A stretch of 64,000 nucleotides of DNA. It comes from Mucilaginibacter straminoryzae (lineage in GTDB: Bacteria; Bacteroidota; Bacteroidia; Sphingobacteriales; Sphingobacteriaceae). Where the stretch lies: contig NZ_JALJEJ010000002.1 of NCBI RefSeq assembly GCF_022953055.1, positions 124,001 through 188,000 on the forward strand, in the 5' to 3' direction. A program made the position numbers and the translations under genes. The first letter of the stretch is position 1. Every line of letters begins with the position of its first letter. The notes below the pieces were generated by a model. That model worked only from the letters and a program-made list of their open reading frames with translations. It did not search any database and had not been told where the DNA came from. Shown here one piece after another: positions 1 through 7,254 of this stretch.

Positions 1-1
1 C

Positions 2-235
2 AATGTGATGGATACCCTCCCCTTTTTTTGCGATAAAACCGGCAATAGCACTATTTTCTGCCGTTGCCTCCAGCAGTTCAATCTTATTTGGGCCGGTTTG
101 CAAAAAGGCAGTGCGCACAAATTCGCTCGCTACTTCTTCTGTCTTGTAAACGTTTGTATTCAGCAGTTTTTCGTACAATTTGCCAGCTGCAGCAAGGTCT
201 TTTACCGCTATCCCGATATGTTCTATCTTTGTCAT
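2..235 (-). CDS. mce: Methylmalonyl-CoA epimerase, N-terminal part (cut by window edge)
   Basis: The minus strand encodes 78 residues from an ATG at 235 and stays open to the window edge. The protein begins MTKIEHIGIAVKDL, the opening of the glyoxalase-fold methylmalonyl-CoA epimerase family, whose early histidine (here H6) binds the metal. This is followed by the KLYEKLL helix and the NKIELLEAT strand with its conserved glutamate, then GEGIHHI. The enzyme interconverts (S)- and (R)-methylmalonyl-CoA in propionate metabolism. Full members have about 130-140 residues, so roughly 55 lie outside the window. It is divergent from iscS across a 124-bp gap. Confidence 0.85.
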   Translation of the reverse strand, partial: MTKIEHIGIAVKDLAAAGKLYEKLLNTNVYKTEEVASEFVRTAFLQTGPNKIELLEATAENSAIAGFIAKKGEGIHHI

Positions 236-332
236 AGACTTCACTAAAATTACGTATCCAAATATTGCAAATTAATGACTGCAAACGTACATTTAGTAAA
301 GCCTGCAAGGGTGAATCCGGCAAAAGTTTATT

Positions 333-340
333 TATCTTTG
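333..340 (+). promoter_or_regulatory. Probable -7 box of the iscSUA operon
   Basis: TATCTTTG matches the Bacteroidota -7 consensus TAnnTTTG exactly and lies 20 bp before the iscS ATG, giving a leader of about 15 nt. No good TTG -33 box is visible at the usual 19-21 bp spacing, so the call rests on the -7 box and position. Confidence 0.5.
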
Positions 341-359
341 CATTGTTAATACGAAGATT

Positions 360-1571
360 ATGAACATTCCTGTATATTTAGATAACAACGCTACCACTCC
401 GATGGATCCAAGGGTGCTGGAAGCAATGATACCTTACTTTACCCAGAAGTTTGGTAACGCTGCAAGCCGTAACCACCATTTTGGATGGGTTGCAGAAGAA
501 GCCGTTGATTATGCCCGCGAACAAGTAGCCAAACTGATTGGTGCGAACGAAAAAGAGATCATCTTTACTTCAGGCGCAACAGAATCAGACAACCTTGCCA
601 TCAAAGGTATTTTTGAAATGTATAAGGAAAAAGGCAACCACATTATCACCGCGGTTACCGAGCACAAAGCAGTATTAGATACCTGCAAACACCTGGAGAA
701 ATTGGGCGCTAAGGTTACTTACCTTCCTGTAAAAGAGGATGGCCTTGTTGATCTGGAACAACTGGAAGCAGCGATGACTCCTGAAACCATCCTGGTTTCG
801 ATCATGTATGGTAATAACGAGATCGGCGTTATCCAGCCTGTTAAAGAGATTGCCGCTATCGCACACAAACATGGCGCATTGTTCATGACAGACGCTACAC
901 AAGCGGTTGGTAAGATCCCGGTAGATGTAAATGCTGATGGCATTGACTTGCTGGCGCTTTCTGCACATAAAATGTATGGCCCAAAAGGCGTAGGTGCTCT
1001 TTACGTTCGCCGTAAAGGACCACGTGTTAAGGTTACTGCCCAGATGGACGGTGGCGGCCACGAGCGCGGCATGCGTTCTGGCACTTTAAACGTACCTGGC
1101 ATTGTTGGTTTAGGTAAAGCATGCGAGCTTGCCCGTTTAGAAATGGACAGTGAAGCAGCACGTTTATCTCAGCTGCGCGATAAATTACAGGCTTCATTAA
1201 CAGAGCTTGAAGAAAGCTATGTTAACGGTAATGTAGAACATCGCTTACCACACGTTGCCAACATTTCATTCAAATATGTTGAAGGTGAAGGCCTGATGAT
1301 GGCGATGAAAGACCTGGCAGTATCTTCTGGTTCTGCGTGTACTTCGGCTTCTCTGGAGCCTTCGTACGTGTTGAAATCATTAGGTTTATCTGATGACCTG
1401 GCACACTCTTCTATCCGTTTCGGTTTAGGCCGTTTCACTACTGAAGAGGAAGTTGACTATGCTATTGAAGTAACAAAAAAAGCTGTTAACCACCTTCGCG
1501 AACTTTCTCCTCTGTGGGAAATGTTCAAAGAGGGCATCGACCTTAACTCTATTGAGTGGGCAGAACACTAA
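360..1571 (+). CDS. iscS: Cysteine desulfurase IscS
   Basis: This 403-residue protein is almost the same length as E. coli IscS (404) and aligns from the first residue ([19 protein letters not shown]). The PLP-binding lysine is K204 in [11 protein letters not shown]102 stacks on the cofactor, and the mobile catalytic cysteine is C327 in [10 protein letters not shown]. It takes sulfur from cysteine as a persulfide and passes it to the scaffold IscU, encoded next. The order iscS-iscU-iscA forms a short Isc operon. No IscR-type regulator, HscA/HscB or ferredoxin gene follows, which is usual for Bacteroidota. The gap to iscU holds a 16-bp-period repeat. Confidence 0.97.
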   Translation: MNIPVYLDNNATTPMDPRVLEAMIPYFTQKFGNAASRNHHFGWVAEEAVDYAREQVAKLIGANEKEIIFTSGATESDNLAIKGIFEMYKEKGNHIITAVTEHKAVLDTCKHLEKLGAKVTYLPVKEDGLVDLEQLEAAMTPETILVSIMYGNNEIGVIQPVKEIAAIAHKHGALFMTDATQAVGKIPVDVNADGIDLLALSAHKMYGPKGVGALYVRRKGPRVKVTAQMDGGGHERGMRSGTLNVPGIVGLGKACELARLEMDSEAARLSQLRDKLQASLTELEESYVNGNVEHRLPHVANISFKYVEGEGLMMAMKDLAVSSGSACTSASLEPSYVLKSLGLSDDLAHSSIRFGLGRFTTEEEVDYAIEVTKKAVNHLRELSPLWEMFKEGIDLNSIEWAEH

Positions 1572-1576
1572 ATTGA

Positions 1577-1618
1577 TTTGTAGATGTGCTGATTTACAGA
1601 TGTGCGAATTGGCAGATT
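1577..1618. repeat. 16-bp-period tandem repeat, about 2.5 copies, between iscS and iscU
   Basis: Units TTTGTAGATGTGCTGA (1577-1592) and TTTACAGATGTGCGAA (1593-1608) are followed by a partial unit (TTGGCAGATTTT). A second low-complexity stretch of CTGACAACT/CAACTGATAACT character follows at about 1647-1673. No coding potential is seen. The repeats occupy most of the 116-bp gap inside the operon. Confidence 0.7.
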
Positions 1619-1687
1619 TTTTAGAAATAATATACGAGGAGCAGGAAACTGACAACTCGCAACTGATAACTTAAAATTTTAAAAGCT

Positions 1688-2101
1688 ATGGCTTATTCAG
1701 ATAAAGTAATTGACCACTACACCAACCCACGTAACGTTGGCACCCTTGATAAAGCAAGTAACCAGGTTGGTACCGGTTTAGTTGGTGCGCCAGAGTGTGG
1801 CGACGTAATGCGCCTGCAAATCCAAGTTGACGATAACAATGTAATCACCGACGCGAAGTTTAAAACTTTCGGTTGCGGTTCTGCAATTGCATCATCATCA
1901 TTAGCTACAGAGTGGTTAAAAGGTAAATCAATAGACGAAGCAATGACTATTGATAACATGGATATTGTGGAAGAATTGGCTTTACCGCCGGTAAAAATCC
2001 ACTGTTCTGTTTTGGCAGAAGATGCAATTAAAGCTGCTATTAACGATTATCGCGTTAAGAATGGCTTAGCACCTATCGAAACTGAAAAGTCTCACCATTA
2101 A
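1688..2101 (+). CDS. iscU: Fe-S cluster assembly scaffold IscU
   Basis: The 137-residue protein has the three cluster-ligand cysteines at the same positions as E. coli IscU: C37 (APECGDVM), C63 (TFGCGSAI) and C106 (KIHCSVLA), with D39 and H105 also conserved. It receives persulfide sulfur from IscS and iron to build [2Fe-2S] clusters for transfer to apoproteins. It lacks only a recognisable LPPVK chaperone motif in its exact form: the equivalent stretch reads LPPVKIHC, so the motif is in fact retained at residues 99-103. It is the second gene of the isc operon. Confidence 0.97.
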   Translation: MAYSDKVIDHYTNPRNVGTLDKASNQVGTGLVGAPECGDVMRLQIQVDDNNVITDAKFKTFGCGSAIASSSLATEWLKGKSIDEAMTIDNMDIVEELALPPVKIHCSVLAEDAIKAAINDYRVKNGLAPIETEKSHH

Positions 2102-2107
2102 TTTTAG

Positions 2108-2220
2108 AAACAGGAATCAAGAGCCAAGAAACAAGACAAAAAATTATTTCTTGCCCTTATTTCCTGTTCTGATATTGATTGTTTATTAGTCGAGAGATGA
2201 TGATCTTGACTCTTGATTCT
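2108..2220. repeat. CAAGA-family inverted repeat inside the isc operon
   Basis: The left arm (about 2108-2141) is built from GAATCAAGAGCCAAGA-like words. The right arm (about 2203-2220) is their complement, TCTTGACTCTTGATTCT. The arms could fold into a long imperfect hairpin on the iscU-iscA mRNA. The same word family recurs at 10911-11030 and 14637-14801. No start codon for iscA lies in it except a possible TTG at its right edge. Confidence 0.7.
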
Positions 2221-2227
2221 ACTAAAA

Positions 2228-2554
2228 ATGGTAACAGTAACTGATAAAGCGAAAGATAAGATTGAACATTTAATGCAGGACGCGGGTTTAGACCCTTCAT
2301 ATTTCCTGCGTGTATCTGTTCAAGGTGGCGGTTGCTCCGGTTTATCATATAAGCTTGATTTTGATAACGAAGAAAAAAAGGGCGACCAGTTTTTTGAAGA
2401 TAAAGGCGTACGCATGGCCCTAGACATGAAATCGTTCCTTTACCTGGCCGGTACAGAACTTGATTTTTCGGATGGCTTAAATGGCAAAGGCTTCAATTTC
2501 CACAACCCGAATGCTTCACGCACCTGTGGTTGCGGCGAGAGCTTCTCGGTGTAA
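2228..2554 (+). CDS. iscA: Fe-S cluster carrier/assembly protein IscA
   Basis: From the ATG at 2228 the protein has 108 residues. An upstream TTG at 2213 would add only five residues that come from the repeat, so it was not used. The A-type carrier cysteines are present: C36 in GGGCSGLSY and C100/C102 in the C-terminal CGCGESF motif. A-type carriers take clusters from IscU and deliver them, typically as [4Fe-4S], to target enzymes. It closes the isc operon and is followed 22 bp later by a strong terminator hairpin. Confidence 0.95.
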   Translation: MVTVTDKAKDKIEHLMQDAGLDPSYFLRVSVQGGGCSGLSYKLDFDNEEKKGDQFFEDKGVRMALDMKSFLYLAGTELDFSDGLNGKGFNFHNPNASRTCGCGESFSV

Positions 2555-2575
2555 AAGGAATTAACACAAATTATT

Positions 2576-2606
2576 CAAAGGCGCTTTTAAAGCGCCTTTG
2601 CTGTTT
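2576..2606 (+). terminator. Rho-independent terminator after iscA
   Basis: A perfect 12-bp stem (CAAAGGCGCTTT and its complement, separated by one T) spans 2576-2600 and is followed by GCTGTTTT. It ends the isc operon before the lipoprotein gene at 2633. Confidence 0.85.
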
Positions 2607-2632
2607 TAGACGAGATTTGCCTATCTTTCATA

Positions 2633-3292
2633 ATGAAACCTTTTACAACCTTACTCATATCTATTTCCATCCTATTAATCTTTAGCTGTGGTAAATCCAA
2701 TGAAATTAATTACAGCCGCAGTTTAAAGGCTATAGCAATTGATACAAGCAAGTATTCATATTTAAAAAAAGAGTTCAAGCTATTGTCAGTTGATAAAGCA
2801 GATTACCTTGGAGGATTAATACCACATTACGAGATAGCTTCCGGGTTTAAACGAATTAACAACAGGGATTCTATATCACAATACGATTGGTTGAATGAAG
2901 GGATGTACTTCGGTAGCCGCGTGTTAATTATCAAAAAAGATAACAATTATCTGCTGATAAAAAACCGGCGACAGTTGCAGAAACTATTTGCTCCGATAAC
3001 TTCCGATACCGAGGCGATAAGTTATGCGATTGCAGCATACCGCTTGTTCCCTATACTTAACAAGAGCTTTTATAAACGTTCTTTTGTTTATGAAGTAGAT
3101 AATCCCGGCTTAACTTACGTTGAGAAGGAAAAAGATTCCTACATCGTGCATCTATTTGATTACGATGTGTTCGGTTGCAGTCATCCGTATTATAAAGTTA
3201 CTGTAAGAGTGGATAAAAATGGTGATATGGGGCTATTAGATAAACAAAATGCTTTTAGAGATACAACCGAAGATAGTCTGTGTGTCGATTAA
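2633..3292 (+). CDS. Hypothetical lipoprotein
   Basis: The 219-residue protein has a lipoprotein signal peptide (KPFTTLLISISILLIFSC, lipidated cysteine C19 followed by G-K-S), so it should be anchored in the envelope. I do not recognise the family of the mature part. It is mixed alpha/beta in character, rich in tyrosine and aspartate, with no obvious metal or catalytic motif. Base composition is more AT-rich than the isc genes. It stands alone between the isc terminator and a bidirectional terminator shared with lysS. Confidence 0.75.
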   Translation: MKPFTTLLISISILLIFSCGKSNEINYSRSLKAIAIDTSKYSYLKKEFKLLSVDKADYLGGLIPHYEIASGFKRINNRDSISQYDWLNEGMYFGSRVLIIKKDNNYLLIKNRRQLQKLFAPITSDTEAISYAIAAYRLFPILNKSFYKRSFVYEVDNPGLTYVEKEKDSYIVHLFDYDVFGCSHPYYKVTVRVDKNGDMGLLDKQNAFRDTTEDSLCVD

Positions 3293-3298
3293 ATCTAA

Positions 3299-3341
3299 TA
3301 AAGAAGCCGTCCCTAACTCATTCAGGAACGGCTTCTTTTAC
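3299..3341. terminator. Bidirectional terminator between the lipoprotein gene and lysS
   Basis: Arms AAGAAGCCGT (3301-3310) and ACGGCTTCTT (3328-3337) form a stem with A and T runs on both flanks, so it can stop transcription from both sides at this convergent junction. Confidence 0.85.
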
Positions 3342-3373
3342 GATACTTTTATCGCTTTTTTAACTTAGACGAG

Positions 3374-5098
3374 TTATTCAAACCAAGCCATCACCACTTC
3401 TTTAGCTGGCATAGTTAAGTCGAGTTTTAGCTTCTTGCGCATACCGCCCAGGTCATTAAATACTTTATTAGGGTTAGCAGCTTTAAGTTCTTCAGGCGTA
3501 TTGAAACCCATTTTATTTAATACAGGTACCCATTCTGCAGGGATGCCTAGTGCCACAAAATCATCAATGGTAACCAGTTTTGCTTTCTTCTCAGGGCGCA
3601 TCTGCGGGAAGAACAAAACTTCCTGAATGGTGCTTTGATTGGTCATCAACATTACCAAACGGTCAATACCGATCCCTAATCCTGATGTAGGCGGCATGCC
3701 ATATTCCAGGGAACGAAGGAAATCTTCGTCCATCGCCATGGCTTCTTCGTCACCGCGGCCTGCTAATAAAAGCTGCTCTTCCAGGCGTTCACGCTGGTCT
3801 ATCGGATCGTTCAGTTCAGAGTAAGCGTTGGCAATCTCTTTTCCGTTTACAAACAATTCAAAGCGCTCTACCAGCCCGTCCTTGGTACGGTGTTTCTTGG
3901 CAAGCGGCGTCATTTCCACGGGATAATCGGTGATGTAGGTCGGCTGGATCAGGTTTGCTTCAACCTTCGCACCGAAGATCTCGTCTATCAATTTACCTTT
4001 ACCCATGGTATGGTCAACCTCGATAGCCAGGTCGCGGCAGGTTTGGCGTAAGGCTGATTCATCCATCTGCGACACATCGATGCCGGTATATTTCAAAATG
4101 GAATCATACATGCTTAAGCGCTCGTATGGGCCAGCAAAGTTAATCTGCTTATCACCTACCTGCACCAGTGCCGAACCGTTCACTTCAGTTGCCACGCGTT
4201 CCAGGCATTGTTCTACCATCTCCATCATCCAGATGTAGTCTTTATAGGCAACATAAATCTCCATGGAGGTAAATTCCGGGTTATGGGTACGATCCATCCC
4301 TTCGTTACGGAACATTTTCCCAAACTCATAAACACCATCAAAACCGGCAACGATCAGCCTTTTCAGGTAAAGTTCGTTAGCGATACGCAGGTAAAGCGGC
4401 ATATCCAACGTATTGTGGTGCGTTGCAAACGGCCGGGCCGCCGCGCCACCATGCACAGGTTGCAGGATTGGGGTTTCCACCTCAAACCACCCCTGCTCGT
4501 TAAAGTAGTTCCGCATGGTGCTGATCACCTTGGTACGTTTGATAAAGATCTGTTTGAACTCAGGGTTTACCGTAAGATCCACGTAGCGCTGACGATAGCG
4601 CATTTCAGGGTCAGTAAATCCGTCGTACACATTGCCGCTTTCGTCGCGCTTCACCACCGGTAGCGGTTTTAAAGATTTAGCCAGGATAGTTAATTCCTGC
4701 ACGTGTACAGAAATTTCGCCGGTTTGGGTAAGAAATACAAAGCCTTTAACGCCGATGTAGTCACCAATGTCTAACAGCTTTTTAAATACGGTATTGTAAA
4801 GCGTTTTATCTTCACCAGGGCAGATGTCGTCGCGCTTCAGGTAAACCTGAACACGACCGGTTGAATCCTGGATTTCGGCAAATGAAGCATTCCCCATAAT
4901 TCGGCGCGTCATGATACGGCCTGCAATCTGTACCTGCTGGTAAGCTTCAGGGTTGCTGTTGAAGTTTTCTTTAATATCATTTGCCCAGGCATTCACCGCA
5001 TAAGCTTCGGCAGGGTAAGGCTCGATACCTAATGCCCGCAGTTGCTGTAAAGATTCGCGACGAAGAATTTCCTGTTCTGATAAAGCTGCAATAATCAT
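3374..5098 (-). CDS. lysS: Lysyl-tRNA synthetase, class II
   Basis: The 574-residue protein shows an OB-fold anticodon-binding domain (about 50-160; motif [19 protein letters not shown]) and a class II catalytic core. Motif 1 lies near RYRQRYVDL, motif 2 is [14 protein letters not shown] and motif 3 is [12 protein letters not shown]. It charges tRNA-Lys in the cytoplasm. It is about 70 residues longer than E. coli LysS because of a C-terminal extension (about 510-574) rich in lysine and leucine, with an [15 protein letters not shown] segment that looks like a helical-hairpin module. Similar tails occur in other Bacteroidota LysRS to my knowledge. Confidence 0.96.
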   Translation of the reverse strand: MIIAALSEQEILRRESLQQLRALGIEPYPAEAYAVNAWANDIKENFNSNPEAYQQVQIAGRIMTRRIMGNASFAEIQDSTGRVQVYLKRDDICPGEDKTLYNTVFKKLLDIGDYIGVKGFVFLTQTGEISVHVQELTILAKSLKPLPVVKRDESGNVYDGFTDPEMRYRQRYVDLTVNPEFKQIFIKRTKVISTMRNYFNEQGWFEVETPILQPVHGGAAARPFATHHNTLDMPLYLRIANELYLKRLIVAGFDGVYEFGKMFRNEGMDRTHNPEFTSMEIYVAYKDYIWMMEMVEQCLERVATEVNGSALVQVGDKQINFAGPYERLSMYDSILKYTGIDVSQMDESALRQTCRDLAIEVDHTMGKGKLIDEIFGAKVEANLIQPTYITDYPVEMTPLAKKHRTKDGLVERFELFVNGKEIANAYSELNDPIDQRERLEEQLLLAGRGDEEAMAMDEDFLRSLEYGMPPTSGLGIGIDRLVMLMTNQSTIQEVLFFPQMRPEKKAKLVTIDDFVALGIPAEWVPVLNKMGFNTPEELKAANPNKVFNDLGGMRKKLKLDLTMPAKEVVMAWFE

Positions 5099-5155
5099 TA
5101 TTGTGTACTCAAATTAAGGCTGCAAAAATACGCATTTCCTTTGTTAGTTCATTAC

Positions 5156-5222
5156 GGATTAGTCATTGGGGCATTTCATCATTTGACATTAGTAATTGGT
5201 CATTAGTCATTGTATCAATGGT
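5156..5222. repeat. GTCATT-family repeat upstream of lysS
   Basis: The stretch repeats words such as TTAGTCATTG, TTGGTCATTAGTCATTG and CAATGGTCAT. It occupies the middle of the 234-bp gap between lysS and the acetyltransferase gene. The same words form the larger inverted repeat at 25632-25815 and a short copy at 60631-60643. No gene is seen here. Confidence 0.6.
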
Positions 5223-5305
5223 CATACGCGATGCCAACGGCCCGACCGGACAATTTTACAGCGATGATAATAACCCAGAGACAGGAATAAGTCCCTGGTA
5301 AGCTT

Positions 5306-5332
5306 AAAGCCTTCTTTTTAAGGGAGGCTTTT
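5306..5332 (-). terminator. Hairpin just after the acetyltransferase gene
   Basis: AAAGCCT and AGGCTTT arms surround a TTCTTTTTAAGGG loop region that can itself pair in part. It abuts the stop codon of the minus-strand gene ending at 5333. The U-run on the minus strand is short, so it is a weaker terminator candidate. Confidence 0.5.
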
Positions 5333-5884
5333 TCACTTTAATTTTCTGATCACCTTGGCCGGGTTGCCCACCGCTAAGGAATCATCCGGAATGTCTTTGG
5401 TAACTACAGAACCCGCGCCGATTACACAGCGGTTACCAATAGTGACGCCGGGGCAAATAATTGATCCTCCGCCGATCCAGCAATCGTCGCCGATGGTAAC
5501 CGGTTTCGCAAATTCTGTACTACGTCGTTCAATAGCATCAAGCGGGTGAGTGGCGGTATAGATCTGTACGGCTGGTGCACAGAAAACATTATTGCCTATG
5601 CTTACCTTCATTACATCCAGTACCACACAGTTTACATTGAAGTATACATTTTCACCAGCATAGATATTATAACCGTAATCGCAATGGAAAGGTGGTTCGA
5701 TATACAAATTGTCGCCGGCGTTTGGGATCAGCTGTTTCAATATCCCGCGCGAGTTATCGTTCATCAGGTATTCCTGGTTCAATTCTCGCAACAGCCTTTT
5801 TGCATTGTTGCGTTCGGTAAGCAATTGCTCGTCCATCGCCAGGTAAGGCTCGCCAGCCAGCATTTTTTCTTTTTCGGTTTTCAT
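5333..5884 (-). CDS. Maltose/galactoside O-acetyltransferase family protein
   Basis: The 183-residue protein has the family layout: an N-terminal helical Mac domain (about 4-58, starting EKEKMLAGEPYLAMDEQLL) followed by left-handed beta-helix hexapeptide repeats (about 65-180). The acceptor-activating histidine is in YTATHPLD and the C-terminal signature is GAGSVVTKDIPDDSLAVGNP. It transfers an acetyl group from acetyl-CoA to a sugar hydroxyl. Length and motifs match E. coli Maa/LacA (183/203 residues). It lies 81 bp downstream of the orphan gene ending at 5966. Confidence 0.92.
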   Translation of the reverse strand: MKTEKEKMLAGEPYLAMDEQLLTERNNAKRLLRELNQEYLMNDNSRGILKQLIPNAGDNLYIEPPFHCDYGYNIYAGENVYFNVNCVVLDVMKVSIGNNVFCAPAVQIYTATHPLDAIERRSTEFAKPVTIGDDCWIGGGSIICPGVTIGNRCVIGAGSVVTKDIPDDSLAVGNPAKVIRKLK

Positions 5885-5965
5885 TGGGTAGCAGTTTCGA
5901 GGAAAGTAAAGTTATAAAAAAAGCGTTCCGGTTAGGGGAACGCTCTTTTTGATAACAACGCTCAC

Positions 5966-7204
5966 TCAAGCTATTTTTAGGTGCTTGGCTTTTATCCATT
6001 TAAACCCTTCTCCCTTTGTAATAACTGCAATATCAACTGGCCCTCCAACACTTTGTATATTGCTGGAAGTTTTTCGTTTAAGGGAGGTTATACTTATTAA
6101 AGATTCGGCTATTTCAATCAAATCCTCTTTACGAAAGGTATCAATAGTGTCTATTATAGGAGTTATATATTCATCTTGCGAAATCTTCGTGATTTTTTTA
6201 TGTATTCTGTTTATAGATTCATTTAGAAAATTTTCAAGGTGTTCTTTCTTTTTCTCATCTAATCGAAAATTCTTATTAATGTAGTCATCAATTTCACTAT
6301 ATTCATCCTCGAGTGTTTCAATTATTTTTGAATATAACTCGGTATCCACCCCCCTAAAAAACACATCAGACATATCACGCTGAGCGAAAGGTCTAACTAT
6401 AGCTGTAATTTCATTATTAACAGAAGTGCTTTTTATCTTTCTCCATCGCAGCGTGTCATTAATAACTCCGTTTATATGCAATTCTATGTAGCCTGGATAA
6501 ATTTCATCTTCTCCAAAACCAGCTATAATGATACCTGTAAAATCATCATCGCTATTAATTTCTCGGACACTATCATAATAAATAATTTCAGTTATTAAGT
6601 CGGTAAATTCAGCATTGAAAGATAGTTGATGGTGGGTATTATGCAAATCAATTATGCTAGAAATTAACTCTTGATAATCTTGTTTAAAACTATCGTAATC
6701 GTACTTCTTCAAATCCTCCTGTATTTGTGTTTTTTTCAGATCTTCAAGGATATATTTGGCAACTTCAAGATGTAATTCTATCTTTTTTTTTGCCAAATCT
6801 TTCTTACTATTTGATTTTATATTTTCACTAATACTATCCGACACTGATTCAGTAATTGAATCTAATGTTAAATAGGTGTTTATCTCAACGCCATTTTTTA
6901 CCTGTTCTTTTGTGACATGTTTTTTTAAAAAAGTTGATAAAAAATTCAAAAAACTGTCACTATAGTCTACAAGATTTCGACAAGTTGCTGTTTGTTCGAT
7001 TGAATAAAGTCGAATAATAGTTTCAACTGGTATCTCCATAATATTTGCGTTATTGTAGATCATGATACCAATATGATTACAATGTTTTAAGGAATAAATC
7101 TTATTTGCATTGTTATAAACTTTATTTCCTTGACCGATAGTCACTGCACTATCTGCAGCGATGACCACAGCACTTTTATTAAGTAATCCAATTTCAGCAG
7201 TCAT
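5966..7204 (-). CDS. Orphan proteasome/HslV-like Ntn-hydrolase homologue
   Basis: The 412-residue protein starts Met-Thr. If the Met is removed, Thr becomes residue 1 and the rest follows the beta-type proteasome/HslV pattern: TAEIGL strand, VVIAADSAVT with Asp at mature position 17, and Lys at mature position 34 in NNANKIYSL (33 in HslV). The last strands also fit: GIIIAGFGEDE with YIELHINGVI (about 225-255), and VDIAVITKGEGFKWI near the C-terminus. A helical, lysine/serine-rich insertion of about 150 residues lies between, and another (about 290-370) precedes the last strand. No HslU, Mpa or Pup gene is nearby. The gene is much more AT-rich than its neighbours, suggesting transfer. The substrate is unknown and peptidase activity is inference. 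Confidence 0.7.
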   Translation of the reverse strand: MTAEIGLLNKSAVVIAADSAVTIGQGNKVYNNANKIYSLKHCNHIGIMIYNNANIMEIPVETIIRLYSIEQTATCRNLVDYSDSFLNFLSTFLKKHVTKEQVKNGVEINTYLTLDSITESVSDSISENIKSNSKKDLAKKKIELHLEVAKYILEDLKKTQIQEDLKKYDYDSFKQDYQELISSIIDLHNTHHQLSFNAEFTDLITEIIYYDSVREINSDDDFTGIIIAGFGEDEIYPGYIELHINGVINDTLRWRKIKSTSVNNEITAIVRPFAQRDMSDVFFRGVDTELYSKIIETLEDEYSEIDDYINKNFRLDEKKKEHLENFLNESINRIHKKITKISQDEYITPIIDTIDTFRKEDLIEIAESLISITSLKRKTSSNIQSVGGPVDIAVITKGEGFKWIKAKHLKIA

Positions 7205-7254
7205 TTTGTGTAAGGTTTATTGTTAATAGGATATTGTTTACAAAAGACAATTCA

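Noticed and set aside
675-1061. 128-residue open frame on the minus strand inside iscS
   Set aside because: It is the antisense shadow of a clearly conserved gene and has no family resemblance. The same applies to other antisense frames such as 4208-4663, 5546-5917, 27489-27842 and 52737-53357.
5966-7204. A prophage or defence island around the AT-rich gene
   Set aside because: Neighbours on both sides are ordinary metabolic genes, with no integrase, tRNA or repeats at the edges. Only the single gene stands out.
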